This document shows, in pieces, positions 20,044-29,343 of a stretch of 64,000 nucleotides of DNA. The notes beneath the pieces are model-generated. The model was not told where the DNA came from. It saw nothing but the letters and a program-made list of their open reading frames with translations, and did not search any database. The number at the start of each line of letters is the position of its first letter. The first letter of the stretch is position 1. Made by a program: the position numbers and the translations under genes. The DNA comes from Aureliella helgolandensis (lineage in GTDB: Bacteria; Planctomycetota; Planctomycetia; Pirellulales; Pirellulaceae), in the NCBI RefSeq assembly GCF_007752135.1, contig NZ_CP036298.1, positions 6,936,501 through 7,000,500 on the forward strand, given 5' to 3'.

Positions 20044-20808
20044 ATGGTGACGGAGCCCAATGTGCGTCGAGCTATAGTCAGTGACATCCACGGCAATTTG
20101 GAAGCCTTAAAAGCTGTGCTCGCTGACATTCAAAGCCAAAATTGCGAACAAATCATCTGCTTGGGGGATATTGTGGGCTATGGCCCCGAGCCCCAAGCCT
20201 GCATTGATGCGGTGCGAGAGTTCGATGCGACGATTCTAGGAAACCATGATTTAGCCGCATTGTTCGACCCAGAAGGCTTTAGCAATGCTGCCGAACAGGC
20301 CATCATGTGGACTCGCCAGCAGATCGAAGCCGGGGATTCCCCCGAGGCTTGCTACCGGCGTTTGCAGTTCTTAGCCCACCTGCCCAGAACGCGTCGGGAG
20401 GGCTCGCTGATGTTCGTTCATGGCTCAGTCCGCAACCCGGTCAATGAATACGTTTTCCCGGAAGACGTGTACAACCGGCGGAAGATGGAAAAGCTGTTTT
20501 CGATGGTCCAACGCATCTGTTTCCAAGGCCACACCCACGTTCCCGGCGTCTTCACCCCGGACATGACCTTCCTGCGACCGGAGGATTTAGACCACCGCTA
20601 TCGCACTGGGGACGAGAAAATCATGGTCAACGTGGGCTCTGTGGGGCAACCCCGCGACGGCGACTGGAGAAGCTGTTATGCCATTTTCGATGATCCCTGG
20701 CTCGAATTCCGCCGTGTCGAATACCCCTTGGACACGACGATTCAAGCGATCTACGACATCCCGGAGCTCGACAATTTCCTAGGGGATCGGTTGCGCGAGG
20801 GCCGCTGA
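20044..20808 (+). CDS. Metallophosphoesterase, copy 2 (tandem paralog)
   Basis: 254 residues. Same motifs as copy 1: SDIHGNLEALKAVLADIQSQ, GDIVGYGPEP, GNHDLAALFDPEGF, VHGSVRNPVNEYVFPEDVY and FQGHTHVPGVF, then MVNVGSVGQPRDGDWRSCYA. Identity to copy 1 is high in all metal-binding blocks and lower in the middle helix region (residues ~85-115), where substrate choice may differ. Probably co-transcribed with copy 1. Confidence 0.88.
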   Translation: MVTEPNVRRAIVSDIHGNLEALKAVLADIQSQNCEQIICLGDIVGYGPEPQACIDAVREFDATILGNHDLAALFDPEGFSNAAEQAIMWTRQQIEAGDSPEACYRRLQFLAHLPRTRREGSLMFVHGSVRNPVNEYVFPEDVYNRRKMEKLFSMVQRICFQGHTHVPGVFTPDMTFLRPEDLDHRYRTGDEKIMVNVGSVGQPRDGDWRSCYAIFDDPWLEFRRVEYPLDTTIQAIYDIPELDNFLGDRLREGR

Positions 20809-20947
20809 GCGACCGCGCCTCGCCAGCTGCCAAGCTCTAGTCTGTTGCATTCGCTTTGCCGGTACTGCACAATGAAGTACTGCTCTCCTGGGTATCACTT
20901 CTTATCCGCCCGCAATTGGGTGCACAGCATAGGTCCCCGAAAAGAAG

Positions 20948-21613
20948 ATGGCGAAAATTACTCTCCGTGTGATATCGGGCGTGGATCGCGGCAAAACCTT
21001 TCATGAGCTTGCCCCTCCGATCACCATTGGTCGCGAGGATGGGAACGTCGTTCGACTCAATGACGAGCGAATCAGCCGTTACCACGTCAAGGTCCAGGAA
21101 GATGATGGGCGGCTGGTCATCACCGACTTGGATAGCACCAATGGCACCCGCATCAATGGGCATGCCTGCAATCTCAAGATATTGCGTTATGGAGATACCA
21201 TCTCGGTCGGCAGGAGTGTATTGCTAGTCGGATCCCGTGAGCAAATTGCAGATTTGTTCGACGCGGCCGAAGCCGAGAAACTCGACGATGGGAGTGGATC
21301 GGGAAGTGGTGTTGACGAAGACTTCGACCTGAGCACTGGCTTGGCAGCTCCCAAATCCTCGCACCTCTCCAGCCATGAAATCCGCTTACCCCTCGGCTTG
21401 TCCGCCGTCCAGTCTGCCGAATTGCGTGAACTTCTGGACTACATCCATGCTGGCATGCGAAGCGTGCTGGAGCATGCGTCGAGCGATGAACACGAGAATC
21501 GCGTCCAAATTGACGTTCGAGCTTGGCAAAACCTGCTGGTGACTCAAAGCGAGATCTCGCAGCTCATCCGGGCCATCGAGGACCCTGAAGTCAACGAGCG
21601 GCCTCAGCCCTAG
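20948..21613 (+). CDS. FHA-domain protein
   Basis: 221 residues. An FHA domain fills residues ~1-95: ITIGREDGNVVRLNDERISR then YHVKVQEDDGRLVITDLDST with NGTRING, holding the conserved Arg, Ser-Arg-x-His and Asn-Gly that bind phosphothreonine. A Ser/Gly/Asp-rich linker (~110-130) leads to a helical C-terminus (LRELLDYIHAGMRSVLEHA) of unknown function. It likely reads Thr phosphorylation by Ser/Thr kinases, which are common in planctomycetes; no kinase is encoded nearby. Confidence 0.88.
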   Translation: MAKITLRVISGVDRGKTFHELAPPITIGREDGNVVRLNDERISRYHVKVQEDDGRLVITDLDSTNGTRINGHACNLKILRYGDTISVGRSVLLVGSREQIADLFDAAEAEKLDDGSGSGSGVDEDFDLSTGLAAPKSSHLSSHEIRLPLGLSAVQSAELRELLDYIHAGMRSVLEHASSDEHENRVQIDVRAWQNLLVTQSEISQLIRAIEDPEVNERPQP

Positions 21614-21780
21614 CGTTGCATCTCAGCGGCAATTCAGCGGCGTGGCCGCAGCAGCGCGTTCCCTATCAGCTGCGAAACTGGAAACCGGTGTTCGCCCCCA
21701 AGGCTCCATTGCAGTGCGCAGCCAGCCTGCGTTGGCAACGAGCGTCACCTTCATCGCGCCAGACGCTCTTTCCGCCTTGG

Positions 21781-22497
21781 CTAACGCGAGAGAAGTACCA
21801 GCAGGTAGTACTGCGCCACGTAGATGCTCAACGGAAATCTGCCGATCCACTCCAACCCCCGCAGATGCCATTGCGGGCGGGCAATCCCCAGCGCGATGAG
21901 CAGCGTTGCGGGCAGGACAAACCAGAGCACATACCGCGAGGGCTCCGAGACGACCAGTGCAGCCACCGTCAGCACGATTCCTGTGGCAATCGCGACTCGG
22001 AGCCCTCCGCAGCGCAGAATCACGCCTTGGGCAACGCAGCCGGCCACGATGCTCAAGGGAAAATCAAACACCGCCTGCGATGCATCCCAGGAAAAAAGGA
22101 AGGGAGCTAGCACCAAGGGGACGAAAAAGAGTTTCAGTCCGACAATTCCCACGTAGCACACCAGCAAGCTTGCCAAGATCTCCAGTTTGCCATACAGCGT
22201 ATAAAACAGGACGTTGGTGACCACCGTCGCGGCACCTATTTGCAGCAACCGCTCCCAATGGACGCGCCGCGATCGAGCGAGGAAGTAGCCCATCAAGATG
22301 CAAAACAGGGGCATGCTCAGGCGGGTGACCATACGGACATTGGACGGTTCAATGTTCATATTAAAAAACAAATCGCTGGCATGATCTACCACCATCAGGG
22401 TAATGGCCAGCCCACGCAGCGTATCGAGGCAGCGATTTCGAAGGGGGACAGTTTCGGGCGCTGAAGCTTTCTTTGTTTTTTTCGTTTTCTTTGGCAT
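21781..22497 (-). CDS. Polytopic membrane protein, TraX/acyltransferase-like
   Basis: 238 residues. A Lys-rich cytoplasmic N-terminus (MPKKTKKTKKASAPE) precedes the block RCLDTLRGLAITLMVVDHAS, which has the R-G-[IL]-x(4)-x-D-H pattern of TraX and of heparan-glucosaminide-type acyltransferases, then RLSMPLFCILMGYFLARSRR. Six to seven further hydrophobic segments follow, ending SIYVAQYYLLVLLS. Such proteins acetylate sugars or pilin at the membrane. The assignment is at superfamily level. It is convergent with the FHA gene and divergent from dnaE. Confidence 0.65.
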   Translation of the reverse strand: MPKKTKKTKKASAPETVPLRNRCLDTLRGLAITLMVVDHASDLFFNMNIEPSNVRMVTRLSMPLFCILMGYFLARSRRVHWERLLQIGAATVVTNVLFYTLYGKLEILASLLVCYVGIVGLKLFFVPLVLAPFLFSWDASQAVFDFPLSIVAGCVAQGVILRCGGLRVAIATGIVLTVAALVVSEPSRYVLWFVLPATLLIALGIARPQWHLRGLEWIGRFPLSIYVAQYYLLVLLSR

Positions 22498-22608
22498 CTT
22501 CAGGCTGTTTTACTGGCCTCAATTGGGCATTAAAGAAGTCAAGGCCATTCGAACGGTCTGCAAAATCTGCGACACTAGAGTGCATTCACACTCTGGAAGG
22601 ATACGGTT

Positions 22609-25600
22609 ATGAGCGGAAATTTTGTACACCTACATTGCCACAGCCACTACAGCTTACTGGATGGCGCCAGCTCTGTTAGCAAACTCATTGATCGGGCAAA
22701 GAGCCACGGGATGAATGCCTTGGCATTGACCGACCATGGCAATTTGCATGGCGCGCTTGAATTCTACAAGAAATCGAAAGCGGCAGGGATCAACCCCATT
22801 ATCGGCTACGAGGCCTACATTGCCCCCGGCAGCCGGCATAGTCGGGGCGACGCCTCCAGCTCGAAATCTGCCGCCTATCACCTCACCCTGCTCGCGCAAA
22901 ACCGAACCGGCTTTAAGAATCTGGTCAAATTAGCGTCGCTCGCTTCGCTGGAAGGCTTTTACTTCAAGCCACGCATCGACCGCGAGTGCTTGGAAGCCCA
23001 CAGCGAGGGAATCGTGTGCCTCAGTGGTTGTGTCTCCAGCGAATTTTCGCGAGCCATCCTCAACAATAAAGATGCGGATGCTGCTGAGAAGCAAGCCATC
23101 GAAATCGCTCAGTGGTTTCACGGCGTATTCGATGACCGTTATTACATCGAAATCATGAACAACCATTTGGAGATTCAACGTCTGCAATTGGAGGGCGCCG
23201 TCAACATTGCCAACAAGATTGGCTTGCCACTGGTGGCCACCAGTGACGCCCACTATGCCGATAAGGAGGATGCAGAGATTCAAGACGTCTTGCTGTGCAT
23301 TAACACCGGCAAGTTCCGCACCGATTCGGCTCGGATGAAAATGGAGGGGAACCAATTCTACCTACGCTCGCCCGAGGAGATGTACGCGAGTTTCCCAGGC
23401 CTGGAGAGCGCCGTGGCGCGCAGCCAGGAGATTGCCAACACGGTAGACATCGATTTGGAACTCGGCAATCGCTACTTCCCCAAGTACGACGTCCCACCGC
23501 AGCAGACGGCAGACGAGTATCTTCGCGAGCTCTGCACGCTGGGGCTCAAGGATCGCTACGCCGGCAACGAGGAGATGCTGCCCGGTGGCGAACTCTCGCA
23601 AGTCGTCCAAGACCGCTTGGATCGCGAACTGGGGGTGATTCAAAAACTCGGTTTTGCCAATTACTTCTTGATCGTGTGGGACTTTGTGCGCTACTCGCGC
23701 GAGCAGAAGGTGCCCGCCACGGCGAGAGGTAGTGGGGTGGGGGCCCTGGTCTGCTACGCGCTCTACATGAGTCACGTCTGTCCCATCAAATACGACTTGC
23801 TCTTCGAACGCTTCCTGGATGAAAGCCGACTGGAAGCGCCCGATATCGACATTGACTTCTGCAAGGACCGCCGACTCGACATCGTGCAATACGTGCGCGA
23901 CAAGTACGGAGAGGACAATGTTGCTCAAATCGGAACCTTCGGCACCCTGGCAGCCCGCGCAGCGATCAAGGATGTGGGTCGCGCTCTCGGTATCCCGTTG
24001 ATGCGGGTGAACCAAATCACCGAGATGGTGCCGGACGAGCTAAAAATTACGATTAGCAAGGCACTCGAAAAGAACATTGAGCTCAAAGCAGTCTACGACT
24101 CGGACCAAGAAATCCAAGAACTGCTCGATATCGCGATGAAGCTGGAGGGCAACGCCCGCAACGTGGGGACCCACGCCGCGGCCGTCGTGATCGCGGATGA
24201 ACCACTCACCGAATACGTACCGCTCAGCCGCGTATCGGGCAAGACCGACATCATCACCCAATGGTCTATGAATGATGTCGAGGACGCGGGCCTACTGAAG
24301 ATGGACTTCTTGGGCCTAAGAAACCTGACGATCCTCGCCAAAGCGGTGGAGATCATCCAGGAAACGACCGGCGAAGAGATTGACATTCTCAAGTTTCCAC
24401 TGGATGACAAACCTACCTTTGCCTTGCTCCAACGCGGCGAGACCAAAGGGGTCTTCCAACTCGAGAGTGGCGGTATCCGTGACCTTTTGCAGCGGATGAA
24501 GCCCGACAAGTTTAGCGACATTATCGCGACCAATGCGCTCTACCGACCTGGGCCACTCGAAGGCGGAATGGTCGACGACTTTGTCGCCGTGAAACACGGA
24601 CGCAAAGAGGCGATCTACCTGCATCAGGTACTGAAGGACATCCTGGAAGAAACCAACGGAGTGATGGTTTACCAGGAACAGGTGATGCGGATCCTCAACC
24701 GCCTCGGAGGGATCCAACTGGCCAGTGCCTACACCTGTATTAAGGCCATTAGTAAGAAGAAAGAGGCGTTAATTGCACAAAACGAAGCCAAGTTCCTAGA
24801 GGGAGCGACCGAAAAGGGACTCACCGCTAAACAAGCCCAAGAACTGTGGGACATGATCCTCAAGTTTGCTGGCTACGGCTTCAACAAGAGTCACTCCACT
24901 GCATACGCCCTGGTAGCCTACCAAACCGCATACTTAAAAGCGCATTATCCGGTTGAGTTCATGGCGGCACTCCTCTCCGGAGACATCCAGGGACGCAATT
25001 TCAAACGCAAGGATTCGCTCGTCGAACACCTTGAAGATTGCGATCGCATGGGGATTAAAGTGGTCCCCCCCGACGTTAACACCTCCTTTGTCGATTTTGC
25101 GGTCCGCGATGGCCAAATCCGCTTTGGCCTCTCAGCCATCAAGGGATGCGGCGGCGCTTCGGGCGAAACCATCGTGGCCATCCGGGAAAGGGATGGTGAA
25201 TTCACTAGCATCTTTGACTTCTGCGAGCGCGTCGATCCGTCGGCTTGCAATCGAGCCACCATTGAAACGCTGATCAAAGCCGGCGCCTTCGATTCGCTGG
25301 GGGTGTTCCGCTCTCAACTAATGGCAGTGGTTGAGAAAGCCATCCAAGCAGGTGCCTCCGCGTTGGCCGACAAAAAGAGTGGCCAGATGAACTTTTTCGA
25401 AGAGATGCAAGAACCCGATCAAGCTGGGCCTGGAATCAGTGAAAGCCTGCCCGATATCCCTGAATTGCCAGACAAGACCAAACTGTTCATGGAGAAGGAA
25501 GTGCTGGGAATGTTCCTCTCGGCGCACCCCATGGAAGAATACAAGCAGATGCTCAGTACCTTCTGCTCACACACCACCCTGCAATTGAAGGATGTGAAAG

Positions 25601-26178
25601 ACCGGAGCGAAGTCATCGTTGGCGGGATGATCTCCTCCATCAAACTGGCCAATACGAGGAATCCCAAGCCCGGTGCCCCCAGCAAATATGCGAACTTTGA
25701 CCTCGAAGACCTCGAAGGCGCAGCCCGCTGCATTTGCTGGCCCGACGGCTACGAAAACCTCGGCCATCTCATCGTGCCCGAGTCGGTAGTCATCATGCGG
25801 GCGACGGTCGACAAGCGAGGGGGCGCCGACGACGTCAACCTGCTGGCCAACGAAATCATCCCCATTGAAGAGGCCAATGAACGCTTTACTGCAGGGATTC
25901 GCATCCACATCGACCAAAATCATCACGAAGAAGAAGAGATCCCCAAACTCAATGAAATCCTGAGAGGATACCCAGGCTCGATGGAAGTTCTCATCGCCTT
26001 GAAACTACTCTCCGGCGATATGGTGCAACTCAAGAGCAAACGCCACCGAGTCAGTATCACCCCCGAATTAAGGGGAAGGCTGAACGATCTCCTCGGTACC
26101 GAAAGCCACCGTCTGATGGTTGCTCCTCCCAAACCACGACAGAATCAAGGAGGAGGCCGTCGCGGGCGAGATAATTAA
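22609..26178 (+). CDS. dnaE: DNA polymerase III alpha subunit (DnaE)
   Basis: 1189 residues, full length; GGAAGGA precedes ATG 22609. The N-terminal PHP domain is complete by eye (HLHCHSHYSLLDGA, TDHGNLHGA, GYEAYI, the LSGC cysteine, TSDAHY), so it may keep metal-dependent exonuclease activity. The polymerase core holds the catalytic Asp block APDIDIDFCKDRR and the YRPGPLEGGMVDDFV segment, then the KHGRKE and KSHSTAYALVAYQTAYLKAH stretches. A helix-hairpin-helix region and an OB fold (VIVGGMISSIKLANTRN) follow. It synthesises both strands at the replication fork. Single gene, with no other replication genes beside it. Confidence 0.97.
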   Translation: MSGNFVHLHCHSHYSLLDGASSVSKLIDRAKSHGMNALALTDHGNLHGALEFYKKSKAAGINPIIGYEAYIAPGSRHSRGDASSSKSAAYHLTLLAQNRTGFKNLVKLASLASLEGFYFKPRIDRECLEAHSEGIVCLSGCVSSEFSRAILNNKDADAAEKQAIEIAQWFHGVFDDRYYIEIMNNHLEIQRLQLEGAVNIANKIGLPLVATSDAHYADKEDAEIQDVLLCINTGKFRTDSARMKMEGNQFYLRSPEEMYASFPGLESAVARSQEIANTVDIDLELGNRYFPKYDVPPQQTADEYLRELCTLGLKDRYAGNEEMLPGGELSQVVQDRLDRELGVIQKLGFANYFLIVWDFVRYSREQKVPATARGSGVGALVCYALYMSHVCPIKYDLLFERFLDESRLEAPDIDIDFCKDRRLDIVQYVRDKYGEDNVAQIGTFGTLAARAAIKDVGRALGIPLMRVNQITEMVPDELKITISKALEKNIELKAVYDSDQEIQELLDIAMKLEGNARNVGTHAAAVVIADEPLTEYVPLSRVSGKTDIITQWSMNDVEDAGLLKMDFLGLRNLTILAKAVEIIQETTGEEIDILKFPLDDKPTFALLQRGETKGVFQLESGGIRDLLQRMKPDKFSDIIATNALYRPGPLEGGMVDDFVAVKHGRKEAIYLHQVLKDILEETNGVMVYQEQVMRILNRLGGIQLASAYTCIKAISKKKEALIAQNEAKFLEGATEKGLTAKQAQELWDMILKFAGYGFNKSHSTAYALVAYQTAYLKAHYPVEFMAALLSGDIQGRNFKRKDSLVEHLEDCDRMGIKVVPPDVNTSFVDFAVRDGQIRFGLSAIKGCGGASGETIVAIRERDGEFTSIFDFCERVDPSACNRATIETLIKAGAFDSLGVFRSQLMAVVEKAIQAGASALADKKSGQMNFFEEMQEPDQAGPGISESLPDIPELPDKTKLFMEKEVLGMFLSAHPMEEYKQMLSTFCSHTTLQLKDVKDRSEVIVGGMISSIKLANTRNPKPGAPSKYANFDLEDLEGAARCICWPDGYENLGHLIVPESVVIMRATVDKRGGADDVNLLANEIIPIEEANERFTAGIRIHIDQNHHEEEEIPKLNEILRGYPGSMEVLIALKLLSGDMVQLKSKRHRVSITPELRGRLNDLLGTESHRLMVAPPKPRQNQGGGRRGRDN

Positions 26179-26308
26179 GCTACGTTTTGATGCAAACCTA
26201 CCGCTTTTGTTGCCTTTCGGCTCAAGAGCAATTAGTCTCATATACAGCTAGTCGTTCAAACGCTCCGGCGTTCGGATCAGATCTTCTCGACCTAAGGCAA
26301 AATATACG

Positions 26309-27730
26309 ATGCATCGCCTTTTCAATTCACTTCCCTCGGCTGTTGGTGTGTTTATTGCTGTGGCGATGTTGGCGAGTTCCAACATGGCGCTCGCCAATAA
26401 TGGCACTGCCAATAACGGCACCGCCAATAACAATACCACCGGAGGTACCACCGCAGCGGCTGGTGTGGAGATTGACCCTCAAGGGGTTCTCCGAATCCTC
26501 CAAGCCGACCCGCGGGTTACCATGGCTCGCTTGCATGCCGCTCGCCAGGGCTTGCCTCCCAACTTGGCTCGTCCTTCCAAAATGCGGAAAGTCTCGCTGA
26601 ATCGGCTGGAAGCAGCCGTTGCCAAGTCGCTCGCCGAGGGAGAAAGCCTTTCAACCGAGATGATTACGCTGGCCGGCATGACCCGCCTTGAATACGTGTT
26701 CTTTTATCCCGAATCCGGCGATATCGTGCTAGCTGGCCCCGCTGAGGGGTTCGGCCAGGATGCGGTTGGACGTTTGGTAGGCGTCAACTCGGGGCATCCC
26801 TGTCTCTTGCTAGACGATCTCATCGTCGCTCTGCGGGCTTTCTCGCCTACCGGCGACAAGGCCAACACGATCAGCGTTTCGATCGATCCCACCCAAGAAG
26901 GTTTGGCCCGGATGCAGCAAACCCTGCAGCAACTCGGTGGCACCTTCAACCAGAGAAACATCCCACTGATCGTTAACAGCCTGCGCGAGAGCCTGGGATT
27001 GAACGACGTGACCATTAAAGGCATTCCTGCCGGCACGCACTTTGCCCACGTCCTGACCGAAGCCGATTACCGCATGAAGTTGATCGGAATTGGTCTGGAA
27101 GCTCCCCCGGTTCCCATGTCGACCTACGTCTCACGGTTGACGACCGCCATGACCTCCACCAACGCTTTGGTGCGGTGGTATTTTGTGCCCGACTATGAAG
27201 CGATCGCCACCAGTGAAGATCGTCACGCCATGAAAATGGTCGGCCAAGGATTGAAGCTGGTGGGTGAAGACGAATTGGTGGGCCAAGACGGAACACGCAA
27301 GTCTTCAGGCCGAGGTGCCAATCGCGCCAGCCAAGCCTTTACGACCGATTTTACCAAGAAGTTTCGCCTCATCTCCGAGGTCAATCCCGTCTACAGCCAG
27401 CTTCGCAACCTAGTTGACATGTCCATCGCGGCAGCCTTTATCCAACAGCAGGATTTCTACGGTACGTCCGGCTGGGACCTGGGAGTTTTCAGTAGCGAAG
27501 ATGGCTTGGCCGTCGAAACGCTGCCCGCCCCTCGTCAGGTCGAAACGGCGATCAACGCAGTCATGAAGGGAAGTCGTCTGATCACTCCCATTGGCGGTGG
27601 TGTCACAATTCAAGCCCGCAAGGCCCTGGATGCTGAGAACGTGACCGCCGATACCACAGGAGAGATTGGTAAGCTGCGTGAGCAGACAAGCTTGGAAGGC
27701 TTGGACGACAGCCAATGGTGGTGGGACTAG
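26309..27730 (+). CDS. DUF1598 family exported protein
   Basis: 473 residues. The signal peptide (MHRLFNSLPSAVGVFIAVAM to about ALA) is followed by an Asn/Gly/Thr repeat (NNGTANNGTANN) and then the domain: GVEIDPQGVLRILQADPRVT, SLNRLEAAVAKSLAEGESL, MTRLEYVFFYPESGDIVLAG, then HPCLLLDDLIVALRAF and the later RWYFVPDYEAIATSEDRHAM. The pattern matches DUF1598, a family I know from planctomycetes, with no assigned function. The N-terminal Asn repeat is coded by imperfect 15-18-base units. A good intrinsic terminator follows the gene. Confidence 0.85.
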   Translation: MHRLFNSLPSAVGVFIAVAMLASSNMALANNGTANNGTANNNTTGGTTAAAGVEIDPQGVLRILQADPRVTMARLHAARQGLPPNLARPSKMRKVSLNRLEAAVAKSLAEGESLSTEMITLAGMTRLEYVFFYPESGDIVLAGPAEGFGQDAVGRLVGVNSGHPCLLLDDLIVALRAFSPTGDKANTISVSIDPTQEGLARMQQTLQQLGGTFNQRNIPLIVNSLRESLGLNDVTIKGIPAGTHFAHVLTEADYRMKLIGIGLEAPPVPMSTYVSRLTTAMTSTNALVRWYFVPDYEAIATSEDRHAMKMVGQGLKLVGEDELVGQDGTRKSSGRGANRASQAFTTDFTKKFRLISEVNPVYSQLRNLVDMSIAAAFIQQQDFYGTSGWDLGVFSSEDGLAVETLPAPRQVETAINAVMKGSRLITPIGGGVTIQARKALDAENVTADTTGEIGKLREQTSLEGLDDSQWWWD

Positions 27731-27773
27731 TTCCCAGACCAATTTTTCCCAGCAGGGAAGATTCAAGATAACC

Positions 27774-27813
27774 AAACGGTTCGCAACCTACCACGGGTTG
27801 TGGGCCGTTTTTT
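27774..27813 (+). terminator. Intrinsic terminator after the DUF1598 gene
   Basis: AAACGG...GCAACC pairs with GGTTG...CCGTTT across a short loop and runs into TTTTTT. It begins 43 bases after the stop codon. Confidence 0.75.
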
Positions 27814-28307
27814 ATTGCACCAACGGTTGCATGTCATTGCGTGCTGAACCTGAGAATGGGGCGGGGAAGGCTACGTGCAGGTGAGGCGAAATGGCGTGAC
27901 GTGTCTGACGTGTCTGACGTGTCTGACGTGACGTGATGTGACGTGATGTGACGTGATGTGATGTGATGTGATGTGATGTGATGTGATGTGATGTGACGCG
28001 ACGTGGCAGAGAGAATGAGAGAGCAGTCGGTAGCCGAGTCATCGCTCGTCCGACTGGGGAGCCACTGCCGATGCCATTGCCCGCGAGCCCAATCCGCTGC
28101 TGCCTCGAGAAATGCGGCCTTACCTGAGACGGTATGCTCAACCTGACAGGACCAAGCGCAAGAACCAGTCCTGTTGGCCCGTTAAGCGGCCTGCCCCACG
28201 AAGCCCCCTTGCGGGAAGGGGTTCACTTAGAGAGAACTGGCAGATCGCACTCAGCGTGTATCTGCGACCGGCTTATTGGATACGTTAAGGGAGAGTTGGG
28301 AGCAGCC
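27814..28307. other. ~490-base gap with a short-unit tandem array
   Basis: Between the DUF1598 terminator and the end of the NarL-type regulator gene. Apart from the TGAYG array at 27897-28006 I see no gene; frames through the array give His/Thr/Ser repeats and are artefacts. Confidence 0.5.
27897..28006 (+). repeat. Layered tandem array built on TGACG/TGATG
   Basis: Three 9-mers TGACGTGTC, then a TGACG, three 10-mers TGACGTGATG, then seven 5-mers TGATG and decayed units. The nested unit sizes show successive expansions of one pentamer. Confidence 0.95.
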
Positions 28308-28949
28308 TCAAGGACCGATCAAGCCACTCTTTACAGCCCAGACGGCAGCCGCGGTACGATCGGTTGAATCTAGTTTGCGGAGGATGTTCTGCACATGCTC
28401 TTTAACCGTTTCCACGCTGATCGTCAGAGACGTTCCTATTTCCTTGTTGCTCAATCCCAGCGCAATGTGCCGCAGTACTTGCAGCTCGCGGTTGGTGAGT
28501 GGGACATCCTTGGAATCGGAACGATCTTTGCGTTTCTCCATGGTCGCTTGGACACGTCGAAGAATGCTCGTCTCAGTCGGCAATTCCTTCTGAGCAGCGC
28601 GTTGGATGGCATCCAAGACTTCAATTCGGGATGAATCTTTGAGGATGTAATCGGTCGCTCCCAAAGCGATCGCACGTGCCACATAGGTTGGGTTGTCGTA
28701 TGTGGACATCATGACAACGGAGACTTCAGGCGCCTTAGAGCGGATCTGCTCCAGAGCCGATAGGCCATCCTCAGTTCCCAGTCGCACATCCAGCAACACG
28801 ACGTGTGGCCGGACTTGTTCGGTCAGCGTAACGGTTTCTTCGACGTTTCCTGCCAGCCCAACGATTTCCACTTCGCTGCCGCCGAGCAGGGTGCCAATGC
28901 CGCTCCGAACCACTTCATGGTCGTCTGCTACTAGTACTTTAATACTCAC
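28308..28949 (-). CDS. NarL/FixJ-type response regulator
   Basis: 213 residues, GTG start. The receiver domain (1-120) has acidic D9/D10, phospho-acceptor D54 (VVLLDVRLG) and K104 (DYILKD). The LuxR-type HTH (about 150-195) reads LTNRELQVLRHIALGLSNKE then SVETVKEHVQNILRKL. It should bind DNA as a dimer when phosphorylated. No histidine kinase is adjacent. It is divergent from an NtrC-type regulator across a 394-base gap, so the two may share control sites. Confidence 0.92.
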   Translation of the reverse strand: MSIKVLVADDHEVVRSGIGTLLGGSEVEIVGLAGNVEETVTLTEQVRPHVVLLDVRLGTEDGLSALEQIRSKAPEVSVVMMSTYDNPTYVARAIALGATDYILKDSSRIEVLDAIQRAAQKELPTETSILRRVQATMEKRKDRSDSKDVPLTNRELQVLRHIALGLSNKEIGTSLTISVETVKEHVQNILRKLDSTDRTAAAVWAVKSGLIGP

Positions 28950-29343
28950 TGCTTTGTTCCAGTCCTGTTAGAAATTGCCCTTACCCCCTGTACAACGCCA
29001 CCGATGGGTTCTGGATGGTGACCATTAGTAATGGTATCTAGCAATATCGTTTTGTATGTGGCTATTCTCTTCACAAGCTTACCCAACCACTAAATCCGCG
29101 GCATACCGCATCAGTAGAACAGAGATTTAGCAGCCTAAAAAGGCCCATTAAGCCTGTCGAGCCCCCCGATAAGGAATTGAGGGTGACAATTAGCGTCAAT
29201 TTTGCACCACGTTGCCGAAATGCAACGAAATAATTTGCTTGAGGACGAGGCGCGACCTACATAACTCTATGTCACGATCAGCCCTATTGCAGTGGATACT
29301 CCCCCAATATACCTGAACCCTCCCTGTTTTTCGACCGGAAACC
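28950..29343. other. 394-base divergent intergenic region between two response regulators
   Basis: Holds the promoters of both regulators. A small dyad TGAC-AATTAGC-GTCA lies near 29180 and an AT-rich stretch near 29030-29060. No sigma-54 site could be called with confidence. Confidence 0.4.

Noticed and set aside
27897-28006. CRISPR array
   Set aside because: Units are 5-10 bases with no spacers; it is a simple tandem repeat.
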